Assembly: GCA_009377585.1 (NCBI GenBank)
Contig: WHTS01000013.1
Span: forward strand, 23,455-87,454
DNA: 64,000 nt
Direction: 5' to 3'
From: Betaproteobacteria bacterium
GTDB taxonomy: Bacteria; Pseudomonadota; Gammaproteobacteria; Burkholderiales; WYBJ01
A program made the translations under genes and the position numbers. Every line of letters begins with the position of its first letter. The stretch's first letter is position 1. Below the pieces are notes generated by a model. That model worked only from the letters and a program-made list of their open reading frames with translations. It had not been told where the DNA came from and made no database searches. Below are positions 17,703 to 26,496 of the stretch, one piece after another.

Positions 17703-17811
17703 GCTGCCGCCTCCGAACGCACATCGCACGTCAACGGCCAAGCCGTCGGCGGCCGGCGTCGATTCGCTTTGCGGTCGATCCCCACTGCGTGGGGCCCCTC
17801 GCCCGGTAAGC

Positions 17812-18594
17812 TCACGTCGCCGCCTCCACTTCGGGTCTCGATTCGACGCCTCTGCGCGCGAGGAATTCGCGCACCTTCGTGCTCTGCGCGGCGCGTGCCA
17901 GCTCGGCCGGCGGGCCGAGCGCGATGGGGCGATGCGTTTCGCCGTCGAGGAACAGCATGCGGTCCGCCACGCTGAACAGACTTTCCAGCTCATGCGTCAC
18001 CAGCACGACGGTGATACCGAGGCCCGCGCGCAGGCTCGAGATGAGCTCGTCCAGGCGACGCGAAGAGAGCGGATCGAGCCCGGCCGAGGGCTCATCCAGG
18101 AACAGCACGGATGGATCGAGAGCGAGCGCGCGCGCCAGCGCCGCACGCTTGCGCATCCCTCCGCTCAGGCTCGCCGGATAACGCGCTTCGGCGCCGGAGA
18201 GCCCCACCAGCGCAAGCTTGAATCGCGCCAGCGCGCTGCGGGCGCCCGGTTGCGCATAGCCGTGCAGCTCCATCGGCAGCATGACATTGTCGAGCACGCT
18301 CATGGACGTCCAGAGCGCGCCGCCCTGGAACAGGACGCCGAAATCCGGCGCACCGTCGCGCGGCATGCCGTCGGGGCGTGCCTCGATCAGGATGCGCCCG
18401 GACTGTGGCTGCAGCAGCCCGATCATGGCCTTCATCAGGGTGCTCTTGCCCGAGCCGCTGTCGCCCACGATGGCGAAGATCTCGCCCGCGCCGATGTCGG
18501 CGTCGATGCCCGATTGCACCGGGTGTCCGTCGTAGCCGACCGTAACGTCCTCGATACGGATCCGGGGCGGTATGTCGCTATATGACGTGTTCAT
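17812..18594 (-). CDS. mlaF: ABC transporter ATPase of an Mla-type system
   Basis: The product has 260 residues with Walker A GDSGSGKST, Q-loop GVLFQGGALWTSMSV (the QGGALF/W pattern of MlaF), signature LSGGMRKR, Walker B VLFLDEPSAGLDP and H-loop VTHE. It powers the permease encoded 3 bp upstream (18598). The sequence LPMELHGYA and the MRKRAALARAL signature fit the MlaF/MCE clade and not drug exporters. It is inner-membrane associated on the cytoplasmic side. Confidence 0.93.
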   Translation of the reverse strand: MNTSYSDIPPRIRIEDVTVGYDGHPVQSGIDADIGAGEIFAIVGDSGSGKSTLMKAMIGLLQPQSGRILIEARPDGMPRDGAPDFGVLFQGGALWTSMSVLDNVMLPMELHGYAQPGARSALARFKLALVGLSGAEARYPASLSGGMRKRAALARALALDPSVLFLDEPSAGLDPLSSRRLDELISSLRAGLGITVVLVTHELESLFSVADRMLFLDGETHRPIALGPPAELARAAQSTKVREFLARRGVESRPEVEAAT

Positions 18595-18597
18595 GGC

Positions 18598-19719
18598 TCA
18601 TACGTCGAGGGCATTCGCGCACATCGCGAACACCGCGTCGAGAACGATGATGACGACGATCGAGCTCACCACGGCCATCGTGGTGGCCTCGCCGACACCG
18701 GCCGCACTGCGCGCGGCCCGCAGCCCGTAATGGCAGCCGATCAGCGCGACCGAGGCACCGAAGATCAGCGCCTTGAGCGCCCCTATCGCAAAATTTGCTC
18801 CCGCGATCGCATCGCGCGTCTGCACCATGTAGGCCGTAGCCGAAATGTCCAGCAAGGGGGTCGCCACGAGCATCCCCCCCAGCAGGCTCAGCGTGCAGGC
18901 ATAGACATAGAGCAGTGGCATCGAGACGCTCAGTGCGACCACCCGCGGCAGCACCAGAAACTCCACCGGCGACACGCCCAACGTGGTGAGCGCGTCGATT
19001 TCCTCGTTGCTCTGCATGGTGGCGATGCGTGCGGCGAAGCTTGCGCCCGTCCTCCCGGCCAGCACGACTGCGGTCAGGATCGGCGACAGCTCGCGCACCG
19101 CCGCGATGCCGACCAGGTCCGCCACGTAGATCCCCACGCCGAACGCACGCAGCTGCACCGCGCCCACGAAAGCCAGGATGGCGCCCATCAGCAGGTTCAC
19201 GATCCCGACGATGAAAAGCGCTCGCGTGCTCGACTCCGCGATCACGTCGAGCACTTCTGCGCGGCGCACCTTGGCCCGGCCGGCGACGAATCGCGGCAGC
19301 AGCAGGACGACTTCGCCCAGCAGATCGATGAAGCGCTTGACGCCGGCCGCGTGCGCTTGCGCCAGCAATCCTACGCGGGCGGCGAAACCGGGCCGCGGTG
19401 CAGTCTGCGCCGGGCGCAGCGACGATGGCCGTCGCGCCAGCGCCAGCAGATCGGCCATGTCGGCGGGCAGACCTTCGATGGCAATGGGATGGCCGGGACG
19501 TTCCAGGTGGCTCACGAGTTGCGCGAGGAACGCCGCATCGTGGCTGCGCCAGTGCCACTGCGGGGGCGCCTCGATGCGCACGATCTCGACCTCGCTCCCC
19601 GGTTCGATGCCCCATCGCTCCGGGGGCTGTGCGAGCAGCGCCGGATCGATGCCCATCTCCGGGATCCGTACCGTCAGCGCACCGTTGTGTAGATGGAAGG
19701 TGGGCGCCACGCGATTCAC
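18598..19719 (-). CDS. mlaE: MlaE-family permease with N-terminal STAS-like domain
   Basis: The GTG at 19719 overlaps the stop of the upstream PLD gene (GTGA) and gives 373 residues. Residues 1-~115 form a soluble STAS-like domain (FHLHNGALTVRIPE, HPIAIEGLPADMADLLALARR). The rest is the MlaE permease: GEVVLLLPRFV, VGIVNLLMGAILAFVGAVQL, VVLAGRTGASFAARI, SNEEIDALTTLGVSPVEFLVLPRV and YGLRAARSAAGVGEATTMAVV. Members form the transmembrane core of the phospholipid transporter. The overlap with a phospholipase-D gene suggests a functional link between lipid transport and lipid cleavage or synthesis. Confidence 0.9.
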   Translation of the reverse strand: MNRVAPTFHLHNGALTVRIPEMGIDPALLAQPPERWGIEPGSEVEIVRIEAPPQWHWRSHDAAFLAQLVSHLERPGHPIAIEGLPADMADLLALARRPSSLRPAQTAPRPGFAARVGLLAQAHAAGVKRFIDLLGEVVLLLPRFVAGRAKVRRAEVLDVIAESSTRALFIVGIVNLLMGAILAFVGAVQLRAFGVGIYVADLVGIAAVRELSPILTAVVLAGRTGASFAARIATMQSNEEIDALTTLGVSPVEFLVLPRVVALSVSMPLLYVYACTLSLLGGMLVATPLLDISATAYMVQTRDAIAGANFAIGALKALIFGASVALIGCHYGLRAARSAAGVGEATTMAVVSSIVVIIVLDAVFAMCANALDV

Positions 19720-21875
19720 GTCTGGCGGGCCGTTGCCGGGAGAGCACTGTAGCGCCCGAACAGGCGCCATACCAGCAGTCCCCCGCCGATCAGGACGGCG
19801 GTCACGACGGCGAGGCCTGCGAGCGTGTCTAGTCCCGGCGACGCGATCACGGCCTGCACGCGGTCGACGAAGACAACCGTGAGCGCGATCCGCGGGGCGA
19901 TGCCCAACACCGTGCCGAGCCAGAAATCGCGCCAGCGAATATACGAAGCACCGGCGACGAGATTGGTCTTGGGAAACGAGGCCACCGGCAGCAGGCGAAT
20001 GAGCGCGACGGCGAGGATTCCTTTGCGGGCGAGCCGGCGCGTAATGCGGTTCAACTTGTAGCCGGCGAGCCGGCGCACGACGTGGCGTCCGAGCCGTTTT
20101 CCCAGGGCGTACATGACACCGGCACTCAAAAGCGCGCCGCCGAAGGCGAAAATGCCGCCGAACAGCGGACCGAACACGAGGGCGGTCAGCACTACGAGCA
20201 CCGTGACCGGGAAACCGAGCAGGTTGCCGACCACGTAAAGACCCATGGTCGCCGCCGCGGCCCAGTGCCATGTGGCGAAGGCGCGCATCGTTTCGACGAT
20301 CGGCCCGAGCTCGATCCAGTCGCGCAACGGCGTCCAGCGCAACGCCGCGGCGAGCCCGGCGACAACGAGCAGGGTGAACAGGTAGCGGGCGACGCGGCCC
20401 GCGATCGATCGGTGCGCTTCAGCAGGCACGAACTCGGCCACGAGCTTGTCCGGGTCGACCGGACGTTCGGGATCGACCAGCGCACTGGCGGGCAGCAGCG
20501 CATCGGCGTCGTCCGGGACCACGGGATCGATCGGCTTCAAGGTGCGCTCGGCGCCTTGCAGGGCCTCGATGCCCCGGATGAGGCTGCCGCGATGACGCTC
20601 CATTTCCTGCGCGACGGCGCGCGGCGTGGTGTTCAGGTGTTCGGCGAGCAGCCGGTTGCGGAATTCCGCGATCGCTTGCCGGATGCGTGGCTCTCCGCGC
20701 GCTTCCAGGGCCAGGTTGCACTCGGTATCGAAGCCCATCGAACGGTTGTTGAAATTGGCCGACCCCACGCTCAGGAACTCGTCGTCAGCGATCAGCACCT
20801 TGCTGTGCACGTTGAGCAGATTCGGCCGCTGCAGCCGCGGGATGTGTGGATAGAGCAAGCGGTAGCGACCGTGGGCGTCCGCACGTACCAGGCGTCGATG
20901 CAGCAGCGCGCGCAGCACGCCCATCGTTCGCTCCTCCAGCCAGCCCTCCTCGGTGAGCCGCGACACGACCACGACTTCAGGTCCGTTCGTCTCTCGCAGT
21001 CGCCGATCGAGTGTCGCCCCCAGCAGGCTGGAGCTGAAGTACTGGTTTTCCAGGTATAGCGTGCGCCGCGCTTGCGCGATGGCGTCGGCATAGAGATGAC
21101 GGATCTCCTGCACCGGGGTCCCGTTTCCGTACCCGGGGTCCGTGCGCGCAATCGCGACGTCGACATCGAACAGCTCCGCTCGCGTGGTCTCGGGCCACGG
21201 GTCGGCTGGCAGCTCGGTGTCGTCGTAGCTTGGATGCCGGCCGGTCGCGCGCACCCAGCGATCGCGGCAAAGATCGCCCAGAGCAGCCGCCACCGGGCCG
21301 GAGACGAGCGCCTGCACGTCGTGGTTGGGTCTGCAAAGACGACCTTGCGCATCGCGGCGATAGGGCTGGATCGGGCGGTGTTCGGGTGTGTCCCAGCGCC
21401 CGTGCGTCAGATCCAGCCCGCCGACGAAAGCCACCTCGTCGTCCACGACCACCACCTTCTGGTGGTGCGAGCTGCCGACGGGGTGCTTGTCGTCGAGCCG
21501 GAATTCCAGGCGTGCACGCGGATGGGTCTTCCAGCCCATCTTGTACAACGGCACCCACTCGCGATCGCGCGCGAAGATCATCGCGAAATCCCATGACAGC
21601 ACGTACATGTGCAGGTGTCGCCGGCGCTTCACCACTTCTTTCAAAAACTCTCCCAGCTCCTCCGGGTAGCCGTCTCCAGCGCCGTGCGGTACGAGCCGGA
21701 TCCTGCTGTCGAAATCCCAGCCGAGAATGTGTACGCTGCGCCGGGCTTGCGCGATCGCCGAGCGCAGCGCCGCGAAATACGCGCTCGCATCGATCAGAAA
21801 GGCGAGCCGGTGCGCGCGCTCGATGCGCCAGCAGTTGCGCCCCGGTACCAGGAGCCGTCCGCGTGCCTCGCCCAC
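19716..21875 (-). CDS. Phospholipase D/cardiolipin-synthase-like protein fused to a VTT (DedA-type) membrane domain
   Basis: The product has 719 residues. The N-terminal two-thirds is a PLD superfamily enzyme with two HxK motifs: HHQKVVVVDDEVAFVGG and HSKVLIADDEFLSVGSANFNNRS; LENQYFSS precedes the second. The C-terminal ~200 residues are a polytopic VTT/SNARE-associated domain (VTVLVVLTALVFGPLFGGIFAFGGALLSAG, ALIRLLPVASFPKTNLVAGAS). Such fusions transfer phosphatidyl groups or hydrolyse phospholipids at the inner membrane. It is the first gene of the Mla operon by overlap with mlaE, and a paralogue is at 45901-48093. The substrate is not known. Confidence 0.9.
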   Translation of the reverse strand: MGEARGRLLVPGRNCWRIERAHRLAFLIDASAYFAALRSAIAQARRSVHILGWDFDSRIRLVPHGAGDGYPEELGEFLKEVVKRRRHLHMYVLSWDFAMIFARDREWVPLYKMGWKTHPRARLEFRLDDKHPVGSSHHQKVVVVDDEVAFVGGLDLTHGRWDTPEHRPIQPYRRDAQGRLCRPNHDVQALVSGPVAAALGDLCRDRWVRATGRHPSYDDTELPADPWPETTRAELFDVDVAIARTDPGYGNGTPVQEIRHLYADAIAQARRTLYLENQYFSSSLLGATLDRRLRETNGPEVVVVSRLTEEGWLEERTMGVLRALLHRRLVRADAHGRYRLLYPHIPRLQRPNLLNVHSKVLIADDEFLSVGSANFNNRSMGFDTECNLALEARGEPRIRQAIAEFRNRLLAEHLNTTPRAVAQEMERHRGSLIRGIEALQGAERTLKPIDPVVPDDADALLPASALVDPERPVDPDKLVAEFVPAEAHRSIAGRVARYLFTLLVVAGLAAALRWTPLRDWIELGPIVETMRAFATWHWAAAATMGLYVVGNLLGFPVTVLVVLTALVFGPLFGGIFAFGGALLSAGVMYALGKRLGRHVVRRLAGYKLNRITRRLARKGILAVALIRLLPVASFPKTNLVAGASYIRWRDFWLGTVLGIAPRIALTVVFVDRVQAVIASPGLDTLAGLAVVTAVLIGGGLLVWRLFGRYSALPATARQT

Positions 21876-21880
21876 TGGGC

Positions 21881-22471
21881 TCAGGTTCCGCGCGGATGCG
21901 CGCTGGGATCATGAAAGCCGCTGTGCGGATCCGAATGCTTTTGCCAGCGGCGCGCGCGAAACGCCAGCACCAGCAGCAGGATGCCGGTTGCGACCGCATA
22001 GAAACTTACGAACAATGCGAGCGCCAGCGCGCCGGCCGGCGGAAACATCAGCACCAGAACGCCGAACACGATCGACACCACGCCGGTGAGGGCCAGCAGC
22101 CACTCATGCTCGATCTCCTTGCGCAAACGGATGGCGACGGCGATTTCGAGGACGCCCGTCACCAGCGCATTGGCCGCCATCAGCAGCACCAACGCGAACA
22201 AGGTGGCGCCGGGCTGGAACACCGCGATCACGCCGACGACCAGGCTGACGAGGCCGAGCAGCAGCATCAGCCACCAGCCGCCGTTCATGGTGCGATGCTT
22301 GAGCGCGCCGGCCACGGTGACCGCCCCGACGAGCAGCGCGAACGCGGCGAACAGCGAAACCAGCACCAGCAACGTGATGCCGGGCCAGATCAAGGCCAGT
22401 ATGCCGAACAGCAGCGCGATGGCGCCGTGCAGCGCGAGCATCCACCAGGTTCTCGATAGCAGTTGTTCCAT
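21881..22471 (-). CDS. HdeD-family (DUF308) membrane protein
   Basis: The product has 196 residues with six TMs arranged as three repeated pairs (WMLALHGAIALLFGILALIWPG, WLMLLLGLVSLVVGVIAVFQPG, WLLALTGVVSIVFGVLVLMFPP), each ending in the W/F-P-G turn of the family. HdeD contributes to acid resistance at high cell density in E. coli; a general envelope-stress role is inferred. It ends 5 bp before the PLD gene, so it probably belongs to the same transcript. It starts 36 bp after the natural end of the RND outer-membrane gene. Confidence 0.9.
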   Translation of the reverse strand: MEQLLSRTWWMLALHGAIALLFGILALIWPGITLLVLVSLFAAFALLVGAVTVAGALKHRTMNGGWWLMLLLGLVSLVVGVIAVFQPGATLFALVLLMAANALVTGVLEIAVAIRLRKEIEHEWLLALTGVVSIVFGVLVLMFPPAGALALALFVSFYAVATGILLLVLAFRARRWQKHSDPHSGFHDPSAHPRGT

Positions 22472-23949
22472 AGCGTCTCCTTTGCGGTCACAGTGATGGA
22501 CGGACAGCTACTGTTGCACCCGCCGTTCCCCAGGCCCCCCCCCGGACGCGACGGCTCGACATCGGCCGCGATGGCAGCCGGGTCCCATCCGCCTCCGAGA
22601 GCGCGGTACAGCGTCACGAGCGAAGTCAATTGGGTCTCGCGTGCCTGAACCTGCGCGAGCTCGGCGGTGAAAAGATTGCGCTGCGCATCGAGCACCTCGA
22701 GGAAACTCGAATAGCCGTTGCGGTAACGGGTCTCGGCGAGCGCCAGCGTGCGTTCGGTGGACGCGACCTGGGCCGCCTGGGTCGCATGCTGCGCGGCCGC
22801 GCCGCGAATCCGGATGAGCGCGTTCTCGACTTCCGCGAACGACGCCTGGACGGTCTTGGCGTACTGCGCGAGCAGCTCCTGCTGCTGCGCGGTGAGCAAC
22901 TCCACCTGCGCGCGGGTGCGCCCGGCGTTGAAGATGGACTGCGCGGCGGCGGCACCGACCTGCCAGAACAGCGCCCCGCTGCTGAGCAGGTTCGACAGCG
23001 ACGAGCTCGCCCAGCCGAAGGCGCCGGTGAGCGCTATGGTCGGAAAGTACAATGTCCGGGCAGCGTCGATGCGCGCGTTCGCCGCCAGCAGATTCTGTTC
23101 CGCCGTCAGGATGTCCGGGCGCCGGGCAAGCAGCACCGAAGGCAGGCCGACCGGGACGTCGGGGGGAGCGGCGAACGCCATGACCGGGACGCCGCGCGGG
23201 ATCTCGTGCGGAAAGCGGCCGAGCAGCAATGACAGCGTGCTCTGCTCCACCCCCGTCTGCTGCTCGAGGTTCGTGATGACGGCCGCGGCGTTCTGCAGCG
23301 CGACCTCGGCTTGGCGATAGTCGAGCTCCGAGGTGACCCCGCCGCGCCAGCGCCGCTCGGCCAGGCGCAGCGCATCCTCGCGCACGCGCAGGGTGCGCTG
23401 CGCGATCTCCAACTGCAGGTCCAGGCTGCGCAAGGTGAAGTAGGAGCGCGCGACGTCGGCGATGAGGGTCAGGCGAACGGTCTCGCGCCCATAGGCAGTG
23501 GCGAGGAGATCGGCCCGCGCCGCGTCGGTCGAGCGTTGCAGCCGGCCCCACAGATCGACTTCGTAGGAGATCAGGCCTTCGAGCGCGAAGTCGTTGGCGA
23601 TCCTCGGCGCACCGGGCAGCGTGACGGACGAGCGGGCGCGAGCGGCGCTCGCCTGCGCGCTGACCGTGGGAAACTGTTCGCTGCGGACCAGTGCGAGGTT
23701 GGCGCGCGCCTGGGCTACCCGCGCTGCTGCGATTGCGAGATCCCTGTTGCCGTCCAGGGCCGCGACGACGAGCTCTTGCAACACCGGGTCGCCGAACGTG
23801 CTCCACCAGACCGTGAGCGGCGCCGAGCTGGTATCGACCCCATCGAGGTGCCAGGCAGCGGGCATCCCGGCATCGACCGGCGGGTGATCGGTGCGCAGTG
23901 CGGCGCAACCGGCGAGCACGAGAACCCCCATGGCGAGCGCTCGCCTCAT
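22390..23949 (-). CDS. RND efflux outer-membrane factor, NodT/OprM-type lipoprotein; 3' end shifted at a G9 tract
   Basis: The product has a lipoprotein signal (MGVLVLAGC) and two OEP repeats (FPTVSAQASA, YEVDLWGRL, RPDILTAEQNLLAANARIDAAR, FPTIALTGAFGW, YRNGYSSFLEVLDAQRNLF), forming a trimeric TolC-like channel. As read, the frame runs 82 bp into the HdeD gene with an atypical Cys-rich tail. One extra base in the C9 run (22535-22543, plus strand) would instead end the protein at about 22508 as PGERRVQQ, before HdeD. The natural length is therefore about 480 residues. The start overlaps the pump gene stop (ATGA). Confidence 0.9.
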   Translation of the reverse strand: MRRALAMGVLVLAGCAALRTDHPPVDAGMPAAWHLDGVDTSSAPLTVWWSTFGDPVLQELVVAALDGNRDLAIAAARVAQARANLALVRSEQFPTVSAQASAARARSSVTLPGAPRIANDFALEGLISYEVDLWGRLQRSTDAARADLLATAYGRETVRLTLIADVARSYFTLRSLDLQLEIAQRTLRVREDALRLAERRWRGGVTSELDYRQAEVALQNAAAVITNLEQQTGVEQSTLSLLLGRFPHEIPRGVPVMAFAAPPDVPVGLPSVLLARRPDILTAEQNLLAANARIDAARTLYFPTIALTGAFGWASSSLSNLLSSGALFWQVGAAAAQSIFNAGRTRAQVELLTAQQQELLAQYAKTVQASFAEVENALIRIRGAAAQHATQAAQVASTERTLALAETRYRNGYSSFLEVLDAQRNLFTAELAQVQARETQLTSLVTLYRALGGGWDPAAIAADVEPSRPGGGLGNGGCNSSCPSITVTAKETLWNNCYREPGGCSRCTAPSRCCSAYWP

Positions 23950-26492
23950 GGCTTGTTATCGTCCGCGGGCGCGTTGGCGGTCGGCGCGGTATGGGGCGAT
24001 CCGCGCTGTCTTCCGGCCATCAGCGTGTAGAACAGCGGGACGAACAGGATCGCGAGCGCGGTCGCTGCGAGCATGCCGCCGACCACGCCCGTTCCGATCG
24101 AATGCCGGCTGCCCGCACCCGCACCGCTCGCGACTGCCAGCGGCAGCACTTCGGCCGTGGTCGCTTCGATGGCCGAGAGGGCTTCGCCCGAGCTGTAGCC
24201 GGGAGCGGCGGAGCCGATCACGCGCGCGGAGGGAAAGCCGTTGAAGCGCTCGACCTGGCCGGCGCCGGTCACGCGTTCGACCTGGATCATGCTGGCGAGC
24301 GGAATCATCTCGCCCGCCGAGGAGCGCACGTGGATGCGGCCGATGTCCTCGGGCTGCGAGCGGAACGGCGCCTCGGCCTGCAGCTGCACCCGGTAGGTGC
24401 GGCCAAAGGCGTTGAAGTCATTCACGTACAGGGCGCCGAGGATGGTCTGGAGCGAATCGAAGATGTGGTTGAGCGGCACGCCATAGGCTTTTGCCCGCTC
24501 GCGGTCGACGTCGACATAGAGCTGCGGTATGTTGGCGCGAAACTGAGTGGACACGCCGCTGAGCTCGGGACGCTGATTGGCTGCGTCGACGAGCTTTTGC
24601 GTCGCCTGCGCGATTTCGACACTGTCCGCGCCGCCGAGGCTCTGGATATTGGCCTCGAACCCGCCGGTCGCCCCGAGGCCCGGAATGGGCGGCGGGTTGA
24701 AGGCGAGCACGATCGCCTCCTTGATCGCCGCGGTCTGGGCGAAGAACCAGGGGATGAGACTTTGCACGTCGGCGCCCGGCGCGGTGCGCTCGTCCCAGTG
24801 CTTGAGCCCGATGAACAGCGTCGCCGTCGCACTGTTGAGGCCGCCGCCCAGGAGATCGAATCCGACCAGTTGCACGACATTCTCGACATGCGGATTGTCC
24901 ATCGCCATGCGCACGACGCGATCCGACACCTCTTCGGTTCGAGCGAGCGCCGATGCGTCGGGCAGCCGGATGGACGCGAAGAACACGCCCTGGTCCTCGG
25001 CCGGAACGAAGCTCGTGGGCACCGCACGGAAAAGGCCCACGGTAAGCGCGATCATCACGCCGAACAGAATCAGGGCGAGCGCAGAGCGCCGGATGAAAAA
25101 GGCGACGCCGGCGGTGTAGCGGCCAGTGAGCCAGTCGAAGCCGCGGTTGAAATAGCGGAACAACCCGCGCGGCTCGCGACGTTCGGGCTTGAGCATGACG
25201 GCGCACAGCGCCGGGCTCAGCGTCAGCGCCACCAGCCCGGAAATGCCGACCGATATGGCGATGGTGATCGCGAACTGGCGATAGAGAGCACCAGGCCGAG
25301 CAAGGTGAGCGTATTGACGGTGAAGCCGAGCGCCAGCATGCCTGCGAACGTGCCGATGAGCGAGACCGGAACGGCCAGCATCGGGATCAGCGTGGCGCGC
25401 CAGTTCTGCAGGAACACGTACACCACCACCAGCAGCACCAGCAGCATCGCCTCGATCAACGTTTTCACGACCTCCTTGATCGAGGCGTCGATGAAGATGG
25501 TGGTATCGAACGGGACCGTATACACCATGCCTTCGGGAAAGCGCTGTGCGAGCTCGTCCATGCGCGCGCGCACCACCCGGGATACGTCCAGCGCGTTCGC
25601 GCCCGACTGCAGGTACACCCCCATGTTGACGGCGGTTTGTCCATTTCACCTTGCCGATGAAGTCGTAGCCCTGCGCGCCCAGCTCGACGCGCGCCACGTC
25701 CTTCAGGCGCAGCAGCGATCCGTCCGGGTTCGCACGCAGCACGATGTTCTCGAACTCGCTCGTTTCCAGCAGCCTGCCCTTGGTGGTGACGGTGTAGGTG
25801 AACGGTACCTTGCCGCCGTTGGGCGGCGCGCCGATCTGTCCGGCCGCGAACTGCGAGTTCTGCTCGCCGATCGCTTGAGCGATATCGGAGGTCGTCAGCG
25901 CGTATTGGCGCATCAGGTCGGGCTGGACCCAGATGCGCATGGCGTAGTTCTGGGTGCCGAAGAGAGAGGCATCGCCCACGCCGGGAATGCGTTTGAGCTC
26001 GTCGATGACGTTGAGCTGGGCGTAGTTGGTGAGCTCGACCGCGTTGTGGCGTCCGTCGGGCGACAGCAGCGAGGCGATCAGCACGATGTTGGTCGAGCGT
26101 TCGCGAACCACCACGCCGAGGCGGCGGACCTCCTCGGGCAGGCGCGGCTCGGCGAGCCGCACCCGGTTGTTGATGTCGACCGTGGCATCGGCCGGATCGG
26201 TGCCGATGTCGAGGGTCACCGTGATGGACGCGGAACCCGTGCCCGAAGTCGCGCTCATGTAGAGCATGCCTTCGGTGCCGTTCACCTGCTCCTCGATCGG
26301 CCCGGCCACGACGTCGGACATCACCTCCGCGCTCGCGCCCGGATAGTTGGCGCTGATGGTGACGGTCGGGGGCGAGACCTCGGGAAATTGCGCGACCGGG
26401 AGCGTGGTGAGCGACACCAGCCCGACCAGCACGATGACGATCGACAGGACGGTCGAGAAGATCGGCCGGTCGATGAAGAAGCGCGAGAACAC
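23946..26492 (-). pseudogene. RND efflux pump (AcrB/MexB family) with internal deletion
   Basis: N-terminal (FFIDRPIFSTVLSIVIVLVGLVS) and C-terminal (YSSGEALSAIEATTAEVLPLA) ends are normal, and the 848-codon frame has no stop. The middle is scrambled. At about 25649 an extra A shifts the frame after GYDFIGKVK. The correct continuation ([15 protein letters not shown]...[11 protein letters not shown]) lies in another frame at 25223-25624. Near 25286 about 193 bp is missing by comparison with the pump at 40968-44108. That loss removes TM4 and the VVDDAIVVVEN motif whose paired Asp residues carry protons. The C-terminal third is also short. The pump cannot be functional as read; its adaptor and channel genes look intact. 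Confidence 0.85.
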
Positions 26493-26496
26493 GCCG

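Noticed and set aside
16671..17993. Longer MCE protein start at 17993
   Set aside because: The first 97 codons overlap the ATPase gene and are Arg/Ser-rich shadow; the ATG at 17702 precedes a normal TM anchor.
18598..20271. Longer MlaE start reaching back to 20271
   Set aside because: The added 184 codons lie antiparallel in frame to the PLD-VTT coding region; the GTG at 19719 overlapping the PLD stop is the sensible start.
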